64,000 bases of DNA, from the NCBI RefSeq assembly GCF_000014685.1, contig NC_008321.1, forward strand, positions 1,054,001-1,118,000, in the 5' to 3' direction. The translations under genes and the position numbers were made by a program. Shown piece by piece: positions 32,993 through 42,545 of the stretch. Source of the stretch: Shewanella sp. MR-4 (GTDB lineage Bacteria > Pseudomonadota > Gammaproteobacteria > Enterobacterales > Shewanellaceae). How positions within the stretch are numbered: position 1 is the first letter of the stretch; the number at the start of each line of letters is the position of its first letter. The notes under the pieces are model-generated. The model had not been told where the DNA came from. It did not search any database and saw only the letters and a list, made by a program, of their open reading frames with translations.

Positions 32993-34126
32993 TTATCTCT
33001 GCGCTTGCAGGATCACAAATTTGCCGTTGGAGGCAACAGTAGTGCAGTTTTTAAATAAACGCTGCAATTTCACGTGGTAAGCCAAATGGCGATTACCCAC
33101 TATATGTAAAATGCCGCCATTTTTGAGTCGGCGACGCGCGTCTAAAAACATCTGCCAAGCAATGTGATCGGTAATCGCCTCGCCCTGATGGAAGGGCGGG
33201 TTGCAGAGTACTAAATCGGGTTCGACTCCATCGGGTAAATGGGTCATGCAATCATCCCAATGAAAATGGCCTTTTTCAGCGGGGAGTTGGTTGTTTGCCC
33301 AATTGGCTTTTGCCGAGGCCACCGCCATTTCGGAATCATCAATAAAATGGATATTGGCATTTGGGTATAACTGGGCGGCACGCAGACCGAGCACGCCATT
33401 ACCACAACCTAGGTCGACAATTGTTTTAAAATCGCCCTGAGGGAGGTTATCCAACATAATGCGTGCGCCGATATCGAGTTTATTGGCGGCAAACACATTG
33501 CTTAAATTACTGATGTGGAGATTAAATTCGGGAATATCCCAAGTGATTTCCTTTGGCAAGGCACGTGGCTTACCATCGCTAATACAGGTGATGACGCGGG
33601 TTTTCTTCCACGCGAGGCTGGCGCTCGCTGGCCCTAAGTATTTGGCAAAGACTTCCAATAAGCTGGCGTTGATTGACTTGGCTTTTGCACCAACCAACAC
33701 TTTACAGCCCGCGGGCAACACTTGAGATAAGCGCATCAGCTGGTGGGCAAAGTAAGTGAGGTTTTTAGGCAGCTTCATCAATACGAGGGCGAGATCGCCT
33801 GGCAAGGCATCGCGACTGGTAAACCAGGTGAGGTTATCCATAGGTAACTGATTGCGAAGATGATTTTGCTCTGCACCTAAAAAACTGGTTCTGGCATCGG
33901 TTTCGACATTCAGTGGCCAATCGGGAGTGAGCCGAGATAGGGCACAACTTAAGGCGCCAAAGTTGTCGTTGATAATGGCCGTTGGCACAGCGGTTTGTCC
34001 GCCTTCGACTAGGGTGTTAATCAAATGCTCGTCTGCCGCATCCCAAGCTTGGAGATTGGATTCCTGCGAAGCGGGGTAGCGAAATAGTTCAAGCTCAATC
34101 CCTGCCACTGAAAATTGTGTCGTCAT
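32993..34126 (-). CDS. rlmG: 23S rRNA (guanine-1835-N2) methyltransferase RlmG
   Basis: SAM-dependent methyltransferase for G1835 of 23S rRNA. 377 residues in two methyltransferase-like halves; the N-terminal half is degenerate, the C-terminal half (about 195-375) has the SAM loop VDLGCGNGVLGL and the catalytic NPPFHQG motif used by N2-guanine/N6-adenine enzymes. Length and the paired-domain layout agree with RlmG rather than RsmC, which has a different N-terminal half. Three 15-bp tandem repeats lie just upstream of the start codon. Confidence 0.93.
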   Translation of the reverse strand: MTTQFSVAGIELELFRYPASQESNLQAWDAADEHLINTLVEGGQTAVPTAIINDNFGALSCALSRLTPDWPLNVETDARTSFLGAEQNHLRNQLPMDNLTWFTSRDALPGDLALVLMKLPKNLTYFAHQLMRLSQVLPAGCKVLVGAKAKSINASLLEVFAKYLGPASASLAWKKTRVITCISDGKPRALPKEITWDIPEFNLHISNLSNVFAANKLDIGARIMLDNLPQGDFKTIVDLGCGNGVLGLRAAQLYPNANIHFIDDSEMAVASAKANWANNQLPAEKGHFHWDDCMTHLPDGVEPDLVLCNPPFHQGEAITDHIAWQMFLDARRRLKNGGILHIVGNRHLAYHVKLQRLFKNCTTVASNGKFVILQAQR

Positions 34127-34137
34127 CTTTGTACTAT

Positions 34138-34182
34138 GCCAATAAAAACGGCGCCAATAAAAATGCTGCCAATAAAAATAAG
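34138..34182. repeat. Three 15-bp tandem repeats before rlmG
   Basis: GCCAATAAAAA begins each of three units at 34138, 34153 and 34168; the last four bases vary (CGGC, TGCT, TAAG). They lie 11 bases upstream of the rlmG start codon, in the 5' leader or promoter. Confidence 0.9.
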
Positions 34183-34303
34183 GCGCAGATTATCGCAGAT
34201 TTCCCCTCATCGTGCGATGCTTGCCTGAGGTTGTGTATCCGCTCGCGCATTCATGGATAATTGAGCGGGGTCAATCACGTCGTAAGTCGTAATAAGGTGC
34301 TGC

Positions 34304-34963
34304 ATGAAACAAGCCGATTTAGGGCTCGAGCCTGAGGTCAATATTGAAGCTGCTAGAGGAAGCTCTCGTGCTCATCGCCAAGATGCGGCACAGGTCGAGC
34401 CGCCTATCACCTTAATTAGGGATTATTTGAATGTGGCGCAGCAACATGCCTTACTCAAGGAGGCCGAATCTTACCCGCTGAGTCGCCCACAAATTCAAGT
34501 GTTTGGGGAATATCATGCCATTCCAAGGCTGCAGGTTTGGTATGGCGATACGGGATGCGACTACTTATATTCAGGGCTATTTATTCGTGCTCTGCCTTGG
34601 CCTAAGTATTTGCAAAAATTGCGCGACAAACTGCAGCGGGATTTTGGCCTAGGCAGCAATGGCGTGTTAGTGAATCGTTATGCCGATGGTCAAGATTGCA
34701 TGGGCGCCCACAGCGATGATGAGCCCGAGATTGCAAGCGGCAGTGATATCGCCTCTATCAGCCTTGGTGCCTCGCGGGATTTTGTGATTAAACATAAACA
34801 CAGCAGGGTGAAATACACTATTAACCTGCACAGTGGTGACTTACTGATTATGCACTGGCCAATGCAGCAAGATTGGTTACACAGCATGCCTAAGCGCTTA
34901 ACGGTTAAGGAACCCCGCTGGAACTACACCTTTAGGCAATTGATTGTTAATTATCATGGCTGA
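34304..34963 (+). CDS. AlkB-like 2-oxoglutarate/Fe(II) dioxygenase
   Basis: 219 residues of the AlkB family, which removes methyl groups from DNA or RNA bases by oxidation. Iron ligands are His136 and Asp138 in AHSDDE and His193 in WLHSMPKR; the 2-oxoglutarate arginines are in the PRWNYTFR segment (205 and 211). The substrate-binding YGDTGCDYLYSG region is closer to the ALKBH2/3-type subfamily than to E. coli AlkB. No Ada box was seen. It diverges from rlmG. Activity on DNA is a family inference. Confidence 0.88.
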   Translation: MKQADLGLEPEVNIEAARGSSRAHRQDAAQVEPPITLIRDYLNVAQQHALLKEAESYPLSRPQIQVFGEYHAIPRLQVWYGDTGCDYLYSGLFIRALPWPKYLQKLRDKLQRDFGLGSNGVLVNRYADGQDCMGAHSDDEPEIASGSDIASISLGASRDFVIKHKHSRVKYTINLHSGDLLIMHWPMQQDWLHSMPKRLTVKEPRWNYTFRQLIVNYHG

Positions 34964-35097
34964 TTGAAAGCTAAATCATTTCATACTGTTGCTAAATTGG
35001 CTCAGTTTAAAGCCGCAAAGCTGACGTTGGGATTTGATCTTTTGTACTTGAAGCAGTACTCTGCGGCCACTGGATTTTCCCATGTTGAGATTTGAAT

Positions 35098-35418
35098 ATG
35101 TCCAATACCCATGCGCAGGGCACAGTGGCACAGACCATTGATAAGAAGCTGACCGAAAGCTTCTCGCCAACTCATTTAGAAGTCCTTAACGAAAGCCATC
35201 GTCACCATGTTCCGCCAAATTCAGAGACTCACTTTAAAGTGGTTGTCGTCAGTGATGAATTTGAAGGCCTTCGCTTACTTGCCCGCCATCGTTTGGTAAA
35301 CAATTGTTTAGCCGATGAATTAGCAAACGGTGTGCATGCACTTTCTATCCATACCTTCACTCAGAGTGAATGGGCTAAGGATGTTGAAGTGCCTAAAACG
35401 CCAAATTGTCGCGGTTAA
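35098..35418 (+). CDS. bolA: BolA family protein
   Basis: 106 residues with the class II KH-like BolA fold; VLNESHRHHVPPNSETHFKVVVVS contains the family histidines and HRLVNNCLADELANGVHALSI the C-terminal helix motif. In E. coli BolA is a stress and morphology factor that partners a monothiol glutaredoxin in Fe-S metabolism. The ATG at 35098 is preferred over an in-frame TTG two codons earlier. A strong terminator follows and the gene stands alone. Confidence 0.92.
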   Translation: MSNTHAQGTVAQTIDKKLTESFSPTHLEVLNESHRHHVPPNSETHFKVVVVSDEFEGLRLLARHRLVNNCLADELANGVHALSIHTFTQSEWAKDVEVPKTPNCRG

Positions 35419-35436
35419 TTGCGCCCCTGATTTTAT

Positions 35437-35466
35437 AAAAGCCACGTTATCAACGTGGCTTTTTTG
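35437..35466 (+). terminator. Intrinsic terminator after bolA
   Basis: AAGCCACGTT/AACGTGGCTT, 10-bp perfect stem, 3-base loop, followed by TTTTT. Confidence 0.9.
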
Positions 35467-35621
35467 TTTTAGGTCAAATTGAGGAAATTATTGGGTTTCC
35501 CTCCCTAACTTTATGTGTTAACAATATGTTTTATTTCAGCAGTGTTAAGCGTTCGTCGTTCGATAAAAGCACGCTAATTTTCATACTGTTAACTGGTTAT
35601 TTGTCTTGTGGGAGAGGTTTG

Positions 35622-36737
35622 ATGCGTCATTTGGGGAGTCTATTGCTTGCGGTATTACTGATTGGACTCGGTGGGTGTAATCCTGCGCCTTCACAGACCG
35701 AACAGATTTCTGCATCGCCCCATCCTGACTCGACTCCCGTCAAAGAGGTGATTGAGTGGCGCTTAGCCACATCGTGGCCGAAAAACTTCGCCGGTTTAGG
35801 TATGGCGCCTGAGCGTTTTGCTAAGTTGGTGAACGACATGTCCCATGGCCGTTTACAAATTCATGTATATGGCGCGGGTGAGTTAATGCCGGCCTTTGCG
35901 GTATTCGACGGGGTGAGCCAAGGTAAAGTGCAGATGGCCCACGCCGCCTCCTATTATTGGAAGGGGAAAGCGCCCGCCTCACAGTTTTTTTCTTCTATCC
36001 CTTTTGGCATGACGGCCCAAGAGATGAACGGCTGGCTGCATTATGGTGGCGGCATGGCACTGTGGGAGGAAGTCTATCGTCCCTTTGGTATTATTCCATT
36101 AGCGGGTGGCAATACGGGCATGCAGATGGGCGGCTGGTTTAATAAACCCATCAACACTATTGCCGACTTTAAAGGCTTGAAGATCCGTATGCCAGGCCTA
36201 GGGGGCGAAGTGCTGAAACGTGTCGGTGCCGTTCCCGTCAATATGGCTGGCAGGGAGCTTTATGGCGCTTTGCAAACGGGGTCGATTGATGCGGCGGAGT
36301 GGGTTGGGCCAGTAAACGATCTTGCCTTTGGCTTACATAAAGTCGCCAAATATTACTATTATCCCGGCTGGCATGAGCCTGGCTCCAATATGGAGTTTTT
36401 GATCAATAAAGCCGCTTTTGAGAGTCTGCCCGAAGATTTACAGGCCATAGTCAAAGGCGCGGCGCGTGCTATCAATCAAGATATGTTGGACGAATACACC
36501 ACGCGTAACGTGACAGCCCTTGAAACCTTAGTAAAAGACGAGGGTGTGGTGCTGAAGGCATTCCCGCCCGAGGTGCTTAGCGAGCTTGAACGTATTTCAC
36601 AGCAGGTCATTGAAGAGCAGGCGGAGCAGGACCCTATGATGCGCAAAGTGTACCGCGCTTACCATGCGTATGAGCAAGGTGTACGTGAGTATCATAAAAT
36701 TTCTGAAGATGCTTACAGCCAACAGCGGCAGCATTAA
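35622..36737 (+). CDS. TRAP transporter solute-binding lipoprotein (DctP family), orphan
   Basis: 371 residues. Lipoprotein signal peptide with lipobox LGGC (Cys about 18), a linker of Ser/Pro/Thr, and a DctP domain (about 45-355) starting with the family WRLATSWPKNF block and containing KGLKIRMPGLGGEV, the conserved arginine region that binds the substrate carboxylate, and GALQTGSIDAAEWVGP. It resembles TakP-like keto-acid receptors. GGGAGAGG precedes the ATG. No DctQ or DctM permease is adjacent, and a lipid-anchored TRAP receptor is unusual, so partners must be elsewhere. Confidence 0.88.
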   Translation: MRHLGSLLLAVLLIGLGGCNPAPSQTEQISASPHPDSTPVKEVIEWRLATSWPKNFAGLGMAPERFAKLVNDMSHGRLQIHVYGAGELMPAFAVFDGVSQGKVQMAHAASYYWKGKAPASQFFSSIPFGMTAQEMNGWLHYGGGMALWEEVYRPFGIIPLAGGNTGMQMGGWFNKPINTIADFKGLKIRMPGLGGEVLKRVGAVPVNMAGRELYGALQTGSIDAAEWVGPVNDLAFGLHKVAKYYYYPGWHEPGSNMEFLINKAAFESLPEDLQAIVKGAARAINQDMLDEYTTRNVTALETLVKDEGVVLKAFPPEVLSELERISQQVIEEQAEQDPMMRKVYRAYHAYEQGVREYHKISEDAYSQQRQH

Positions 36738-36892
36738 TGCTGTCAATTTGAACAAAATGTTCATATTAGCGTCTGATTGATATGAGATGATTTCATCTTA
36801 GATTATCTTGTTATCGACCTAATCCATTTGGTGTTATGCTTGCGCCCATAAACCGATAGCGGTTGTATCGCATTAAGAATTTGGAGATCCCT

Positions 36893-37402
36893 ATGCCATT
36901 ACTAGATAGCTTTACCGTTGACCATACTCGGATGAATGCGCCAGCCGTGCGTGTGGCTAAACATATGAGTACCCCAAAAGGCGATGCGATTACCGTATTC
37001 GATCTGCGTTTTTGTGCACCGAATAAAGATATCCTCAGCGAGCGTGGTATCCACACCCTAGAGCATTTGTTTGCGGGCTTTATGCGTGATCATCTTAATG
37101 GCAGCGATGTTGAAATTATTGATATTTCACCAATGGGATGCCGCACTGGTTTCTACATGAGCCTGATTGGTGAGCCTAGCGAGCGCCAAGTGGCCGATGC
37201 ATGGCTTGCCTCTATGGAAGATGTGCTCAAAGTGGTTGAGCAATCTGAAATTCCTGAGCTTAACGAGTATCAATGTGGTACTTATCAGATGCACTCGTTA
37301 GAACAAGCCCAAGATATTGCCCGCAACATTATCGCCGCAGGCGTGAGTGTTAACCGCAACGACGACTTAAAACTCAGCGATGAGATCTTAGGTAAACTCT
37401 AA
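36893..37402 (+). CDS. luxS: S-ribosylhomocysteine lyase LuxS
   Basis: Cleaves S-ribosylhomocysteine to homocysteine and DPD, the precursor of autoinducer-2; part of the activated methyl cycle. 169 residues. Metal ligands His54 and His58 lie in HTLEH, Cys128 in QCGTYQ; the catalytic Cys83 is in MGCRTGFY and Glu57 is present. GGAGATCC precedes the ATG. Homocysteine links it to metY/metT elsewhere in the window, but no met box was seen upstream. A T-rich terminator follows. Confidence 0.97.
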   Translation: MPLLDSFTVDHTRMNAPAVRVAKHMSTPKGDAITVFDLRFCAPNKDILSERGIHTLEHLFAGFMRDHLNGSDVEIIDISPMGCRTGFYMSLIGEPSERQVADAWLASMEDVLKVVEQSEIPELNEYQCGTYQMHSLEQAQDIARNIIAAGVSVNRNDDLKLSDEILGKL

Positions 37403-37457
37403 GCTTTGCTGGGCTAGCGCATTCTGCGGTAGCAAGGTCCAAAGTGTTAGCGTCAAG

Positions 37458-37484
37458 AAAGCGACATTCGTCGCTTTTTTTTTC
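37458..37484 (+). terminator. Intrinsic terminator after luxS
   Basis: AAAGCGAC/GTCGCTTT, 8-bp stem with an ATTC loop and a run of nine T. Confidence 0.88.
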
Positions 37485-37556
37485 GAGTAAATTCAGCTAT
37501 TTTACAAAATAACAACAAAAACGCCGTACGCTAACAAACACTTTTGGGAGCTTGGT

Positions 37557-39608
37557 ATGTCCAGTCGCTACTTTGTGATGTCGCTGACCGCGCTAGCGGT
37601 TTCCTGTGTTTACACTCATCCCCTTAATGCAAACCCTCTCTACTCTCAGACGCTCGATTTGATTGAACTCAATAACCAGTATCATTCCGGTGATGATGGG
37701 ATGCAGTTGAGTTACTTAAATAGTTTAACCCTACTACGGGCAGACCACAGTGGTAACGGCGCGAATATCAGTATGCGTTCCGCCAGCCAAGGCGTGGCTG
37801 TGATGCAAGATAGAGTGTACTTCTCACCCGCACCATATTCGGCGCCGCAGTTACAACTATTGCCCAATCTTTTGCTGCAGCAAAATGTGACTAGTACACC
37901 ACTGGCGAATATGACGGTGGGCGGACAAGGGGCCTTTGGTGTCGTGAACTATCAAAGCCTTGAAATCACTGATCGACCTCAGTCGGGCAGCTTTAAGGTT
38001 GAGGGGGCAACGGATTCCGACTTTAGTGCTGGCATGACTTGGGGCGTAAAACAAAAAGAGTACGATGCCTTATTCGCGGCGAATTATCTTCAAGAACAAG
38101 GTGATGCGAATTTTTTCAACGGCAGTGATGCCGACAGAAAGAAAACCGACATACTGTTTAAGGTCAACGCCGCCAGTTTGCTTGGAGCGCGAAGTCCGCA
38201 GCAAACGGAATTTACCTATCAATTTATCGACGATGATAGTTATCGCTCACAACTTGGCAGTACTTTAGCTGACTGGCAACAGGATCCCTTACTCTTATAT
38301 TCGGCAACGGCACAAGATAAACTCCAGGGACGGCAGCACAAGTATCAGCTATCACACCAAGTGGATTTAGCTGGCAGTAAAGTGATCAGCGACTTTTACT
38401 ATCAATCCTATTCACAACAATTGAATCAGCTTGGTTTATTTAATGGGCAAGAGATTAACGCAGCAACCCTTGCAGATATTGCTGACTTTGATCATGCGCC
38501 AACCGCGGATGTTATTGATGTCGCTCTGCTCGTCCAAGACAACGATTACAGTGCCTTTGGCGCCCAGACCCAAGCCATAAACCAATACGGTGAACATCAA
38601 ATTATTTACAGTGCTCGCTATCATACGGATAAGGCCGAGATGCGCTTTGGTGAGCAGACGGCGTTGTGGCAAGCGGATAGAAGTCTTGTCTCTGATGACT
38701 CGGGTGCCATATTAGCATACACCGATGATGCCACCGCGCTGACATCGGCAATCGATTCGTTATTCCGCTGGCAAGGCATGCAAATCAAGTTAGGGCTTAC
38801 TTACGAGCATGTGAGTATTAATCGTGAAGTGAAGCAAGCGTTTGCGGGGCTGGACGAAGCGGATTTCTCCGATAGTGATTGGATGCCGCAGCTAGGTGTG
38901 CTCTATGATGCGGGCGATTGGCGTTTTAGTACCGATATCCGTCGGGCCTGGACTGCAGCAAGCGCGGGAAATACCACTCAAGAGGCTCAGGTGTCGCTCC
39001 ATTATCAAGTGAGTGCCCAATATGCGCGCGAAGGGATAAAAGCGGATTTACGGGCATATGTTCAAGAGTTCGATAATCTGCATGTGGATTGCGATAGCTA
39101 TTCGATGTGCGCCGATGAACGCCTGTTAACTCAAGAGAATATTCCCGATGTGCTCACCTACGGCGTAGAACTTGGCCTTGGCTATCGCTGGGATCTGGGT
39201 GGGGTAGAGCTACCCTTAGGACTAAATTATCAATATCTTAGCGCCGAGTATCAAACCAGCACTTGCACCGATGTCCAAGGCTGTGTTTTAGAGGGAGATA
39301 GATTGGCTTGGTTACCCGAACATCAATTGCAATTGAGTGCGGGAATTAAATATGCCCAATATCGATTAAATCTTGAGGCGGCCTATCAATCGGAGCGTGA
39401 TTTCAGTCAGTTTGGCAGTGAGCAAGAACGGATTTCGGGCCAATGGCGGGTCGATTTGGCGGCGAATTATGATTTTGATAAACACCATAGGTTGTATTTT
39501 AGGGTCGAAAATCTGCTCGATGAGTCCTTAGTCACCACAGCATCAAATAGCGGAATTCGGTCTGAAAATGGAAGGATCAGCTATTTGGGTTATCAATGGC
39601 GTTTTTAA
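37557..39608 (+). CDS. TonB-dependent-receptor-like outer membrane protein with atypical plug
   Basis: 683 residues. Signal peptide about 1-25. Residues about 40-150 have the length of a plug domain, with NISMRSASQGVAVMQDRVYFSP standing where RGxxxVxxDGV usually appears, but the usual plug consensus is weak and no TonB box is clear. From about 155 onwards there are long amphipathic strands, and the protein ends in a Y-L-G-Y-Q-W-R-F type C-terminus with terminal Phe. The late segment RVENLLDES is typical of TonB-dependent receptors. Four cysteines near 515-570 may form loop disulfides. No Fur box was seen; substrate unknown. Confidence 0.75.
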   Translation: MSSRYFVMSLTALAVSCVYTHPLNANPLYSQTLDLIELNNQYHSGDDGMQLSYLNSLTLLRADHSGNGANISMRSASQGVAVMQDRVYFSPAPYSAPQLQLLPNLLLQQNVTSTPLANMTVGGQGAFGVVNYQSLEITDRPQSGSFKVEGATDSDFSAGMTWGVKQKEYDALFAANYLQEQGDANFFNGSDADRKKTDILFKVNAASLLGARSPQQTEFTYQFIDDDSYRSQLGSTLADWQQDPLLLYSATAQDKLQGRQHKYQLSHQVDLAGSKVISDFYYQSYSQQLNQLGLFNGQEINAATLADIADFDHAPTADVIDVALLVQDNDYSAFGAQTQAINQYGEHQIIYSARYHTDKAEMRFGEQTALWQADRSLVSDDSGAILAYTDDATALTSAIDSLFRWQGMQIKLGLTYEHVSINREVKQAFAGLDEADFSDSDWMPQLGVLYDAGDWRFSTDIRRAWTAASAGNTTQEAQVSLHYQVSAQYAREGIKADLRAYVQEFDNLHVDCDSYSMCADERLLTQENIPDVLTYGVELGLGYRWDLGGVELPLGLNYQYLSAEYQTSTCTDVQGCVLEGDRLAWLPEHQLQLSAGIKYAQYRLNLEAAYQSERDFSQFGSEQERISGQWRVDLAANYDFDKHHRLYFRVENLLDESLVTTASNSGIRSENGRISYLGYQWRF

Positions 39609-39650
39609 ACTGAATTAAATCTTGTTTAAAGATTAATCAAGGGGAAAGCA

Positions 39651-39694
39651 AAAAGGTCGTATTATGTCTCGCCATAAAGTGGTATCGACCTTTT
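39651..39694 (+). terminator. Probable terminator after the receptor-like gene
   Basis: AAAAGGTCG/CGACCTTTT, 9-bp perfect stem with a 26-base loop. The T-run is part of the stem, so strength is uncertain. Confidence 0.6.
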
Positions 39695-40011
39695 GCTAAA
39701 TTATTTCTTTAAAAATTAATGTTATAGTATTTGCCGACCGTAATATTTTCTCTTTCTGAGCCCTCACTCGGTCGGAAGGTGAACGCTGTAGCGCATGATT
39801 CTTTTAAATCCTTATTTGAGGTTTGAAATCACCTATAATTTTCGTGGCGATGCCTCGGCAATTGGGGTAAAATGCGCGCGACCAGCGTGATTGCGATCGC
39901 ATTTCTGTGATAAATCTGCGCTAGCTCAATGCAGTAGGTTTTGTTTAAAACCTCAGTATTTAGCAGGAACGCGGCGCATTGTCTTTCCTTCAAAACGTAG
40001 TGCTTGTGGAT
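39695..40011. other. Promoter region of the nqr operon
   Basis: About 317 bases without a gene. GACCG/CGGTC (39736 and 39769 regions) and GCGATCGC at 39893-39900 are the only palindromes noticed. No regulator consensus could be assigned. Confidence 0.3.
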
Positions 40012-41346
40012 ATGATTACAATTAAGAAAGGATTGGAACTGCCTATAGCAGGCGGACCAGAGCAAGTTATCCATAATGGCCCAGCCATTAAACATGTAGC
40101 TACTTTGGGTGAAGAGTATATTGGCTTACGTCCAACGATGAAGATCAAAGTGGGCGATAAAGTACAAAAAGGTCAGGTGATTTTCGAAGATAAGAAAAAT
40201 CCTGGCGTAAAATATACGGCTTTAGCCAGTGGTACTATATTAGACATTAACCGGGGCGCCCAGCGTGTGCTGCAGTCTGTTGTTATTCAAGTAGAAGGTA
40301 ACGAAAGTGTTTCCTTTGCTAAGTATGACGCCACTGCTCTCGATACGCTTGACTCGCAACTGGTCCGTGACAACCTGATCGAATCAGGCTTATGGACTGC
40401 ATTGCGTACACGTCCTTTCAGCAAAGTGCCTGCCGTAGATTCTTCTGCCGCTGGTATTTTCGTCACCGCTATTGATACGCAACCCCATGCCGCCGATCCT
40501 GTTGTAGTGATCCGTGAGCATAAAGAAGATTTTGCTAATGGTCTTAAGGTCTTAGCAAGACTTACCGAAGGTAAAGTTTACCTTTGTAAAGCGCCTGGCG
40601 CCGATATTCCTGCCGCTAATGCCCAAGTTGAAGAATTTGCCGGTGTTCACCCAGCGGGTCTTGTTGGTACTCATATCCATTTCCTACTTCCAGCTTCTGC
40701 AAAACGTACTGTTTGGCATGTCGGTTACCAAGATGTAATAGCCATTGGTCAGCTATTTACTACTGGTCAACTGAATACCGAACGTGTGGTCGCAATTGCC
40801 GGTCCTAAAGCGGCTAAGCCTCGTTTGGTTCGCACTGTTTTAGGTGCAAGCATGACTGAATTGCTCGCGGGCGAAACCTTAGACGGTAACGTACGTGTTG
40901 TTTCAGGTTCTGTGCTGAATGGCCGTACTGCTGTAGGTCCTCAAGGATATTTAGGTCGTTACCACGCGCAGGTGAGTCTGTTAGAAGAAGGCACTGAAAA
41001 AGAATTGTTTGGTTGGGTGTTACCTGGCTCAAACAAATTCTCTATCACCCGTGCATTCCTTGGCCACTTAAGCGCTTCTCGTCTGTTTAGCATGACAACG
41101 AGCACTGGTGGTTCAGACCGCGCTATGGTGCCAATCGGCAACTACGAGCGTGTAATGCCATTGGATATTCTTCCTACTATGTTGCTGCGTGACCTGATCT
41201 CAGGTGACTTTGACGGTGCTGCCACTTTAGGCGCGTTAGAGTTGGATGAAGAAGATCTCGCACTGTGTACGTTCGTATGTCCAGGCAAATATGACTACGG
41301 TTCATATCTGCGTGACTGTTTAGATACGATCGAGAGGGAAGGCTAA
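40012..41346 (+). CDS. nqrA: Na+-translocating NADH:quinone reductase subunit A
   Basis: Peripheral cytoplasmic-face subunit of the sodium-pumping NADH dehydrogenase. 444 residues, the family length, beginning with ITIKKGLELPIAGGPEQ. The RnfC-like barrel-sandwich region (about 35-80, VGDKVQKGQVIFEDKKNPG) and the later HPAGLVGTHIHFL block are conserved. The ATG at 40012 is chosen by family length; the frame extends 11 codons upstream. First gene of the six-gene nqr operon, overlapping nqrB by one base. Confidence 0.97.
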   Translation: MITIKKGLELPIAGGPEQVIHNGPAIKHVATLGEEYIGLRPTMKIKVGDKVQKGQVIFEDKKNPGVKYTALASGTILDINRGAQRVLQSVVIQVEGNESVSFAKYDATALDTLDSQLVRDNLIESGLWTALRTRPFSKVPAVDSSAAGIFVTAIDTQPHAADPVVVIREHKEDFANGLKVLARLTEGKVYLCKAPGADIPAANAQVEEFAGVHPAGLVGTHIHFLLPASAKRTVWHVGYQDVIAIGQLFTTGQLNTERVVAIAGPKAAKPRLVRTVLGASMTELLAGETLDGNVRVVSGSVLNGRTAVGPQGYLGRYHAQVSLLEEGTEKELFGWVLPGSNKFSITRAFLGHLSASRLFSMTTSTGGSDRAMVPIGNYERVMPLDILPTMLLRDLISGDFDGAATLGALELDEEDLALCTFVCPGKYDYGSYLRDCLDTIEREG

Positions 41347-42545
41347 TGAGCTTGAAAGATTTTTTCGAACGTATTGAACCCGACTTTGAAAAAGGCGGTA
41401 AATACGAAAAGTTTTATGCCCTGTTCGAAGCGGCATACACCATTTTTTATACGCCAGGTAAAGTGAACAAGGGTAAAACCCACGTTCGCGACAACATTGA
41501 CCTGAAGCGTATGATGATCACGGTTTGGGCCTGTGCCTTCCCTGCGATGTTCGTGGGTATGTACAACGTAGGTCTGCAAGCACAACTTGCGTTAATCGCG
41601 GGTTTTGCAACGCCTGACGTATGGCAAGTGAGCCTGTTCGGCATGTTCGGTACTGAACTGACGGCAAACTCTGGCTGGCCAGCACTGATGTGGTACGGCG
41701 CCTGTTTCTTCCTACCTATCTACGCGGTGACTTTTGCCGTGGGTGGTATCTGGGAAGTGCTGTTTGCTGCTATTCGTGGCCACGAAGTTAACGAAGGTTT
41801 CTTCGTTACCTCTATCCTGTTCGCATTAACCCTGCCAGCAACTATCCCATTGTGGATGGTGGCCTTAGGTATCACCTTCGGTGTGGTTGTGGCTAAAGAA
41901 GTGTTCGGTGGTACCGGTCGTAACTTCTTAAACCCAGCATTAGCCGGTCGTGCCTTCCTGTTCTTCGCTTATCCGTTGAACATGTCGGGTGACACTTCAT
42001 GGGTTGTGGCTGACGGCTACTCTGGTGCAACTGCACTGAGTCAAGCGGCGGCAGGTACCTTAGACTATGCGTTCAACCAAAACTGGTGGGATGCGTTCTT
42101 TGGTTTCATTCCTGGCTCTGTGGGTGAAGTATCGACTCTGGCGATTCTGTTAGGTGGTCTGGTTATCATCTATACCCGTATCGCTTCATGGCGCATCGTG
42201 GGTGGTGTGATGGTCGGTATGATTGCCGTGTCACTGTTACTGAACCTTATCGGTAGCGACACTAACCCAATGTTTGCAATGCCTTGGTACTGGCACTTAG
42301 TGTTAGGTGGTTTTGCATTTGGCATGATGTTTATGGCGACTGACCCAGTGTCTGCGTCATTCACTAACCAAGCTAAATGGGCATACGGTATCTTGATTGG
42401 TGCAATGGCTGTGTTTATCCGCGTGATTAACCCTGCATTCCCAGAAGGCATGATGTTAGCGATTCTGTTTGCTAACTTGTTCGCGCCATTGTTCGACCAC
42501 TTCGTGGTTCAGGCAAATATCAAGCGGAGGATTGCTCGTGGCTAG
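41346..42545 (+). CDS. nqrB: Na+-translocating NADH:quinone reductase subunit B
   Basis: 399-residue integral membrane subunit with about ten helices that carries covalent FMN and riboflavin and forms part of the sodium path. The flavinylated threonine is Thr229 in the SGATAL motif (226-231), and the surrounding GGTGRNFLNPALAGRAF segment (about 188-204) is invariant in NqrB/RnfD. The ATG overlaps the nqrA stop (TAATG). FMN attachment is presumably done by the ApbE encoded downstream. Confidence 0.97.
   Translation: MSLKDFFERIEPDFEKGGKYEKFYALFEAAYTIFYTPGKVNKGKTHVRDNIDLKRMMITVWACAFPAMFVGMYNVGLQAQLALIAGFATPDVWQVSLFGMFGTELTANSGWPALMWYGACFFLPIYAVTFAVGGIWEVLFAAIRGHEVNEGFFVTSILFALTLPATIPLWMVALGITFGVVVAKEVFGGTGRNFLNPALAGRAFLFFAYPLNMSGDTSWVVADGYSGATALSQAAAGTLDYAFNQNWWDAFFGFIPGSVGEVSTLAILLGGLVIIYTRIASWRIVGGVMVGMIAVSLLLNLIGSDTNPMFAMPWYWHLVLGGFAFGMMFMATDPVSASFTNQAKWAYGILIGAMAVFIRVINPAFPEGMMLAILFANLFAPLFDHFVVQANIKRRIARG

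Noticed and set aside
39879..39920. CRP-like site (TGATTGCGATCGCA) before nqrA
   Set aside because: The half-sites do not match TGTGA-N6-TCACA well enough to support it.
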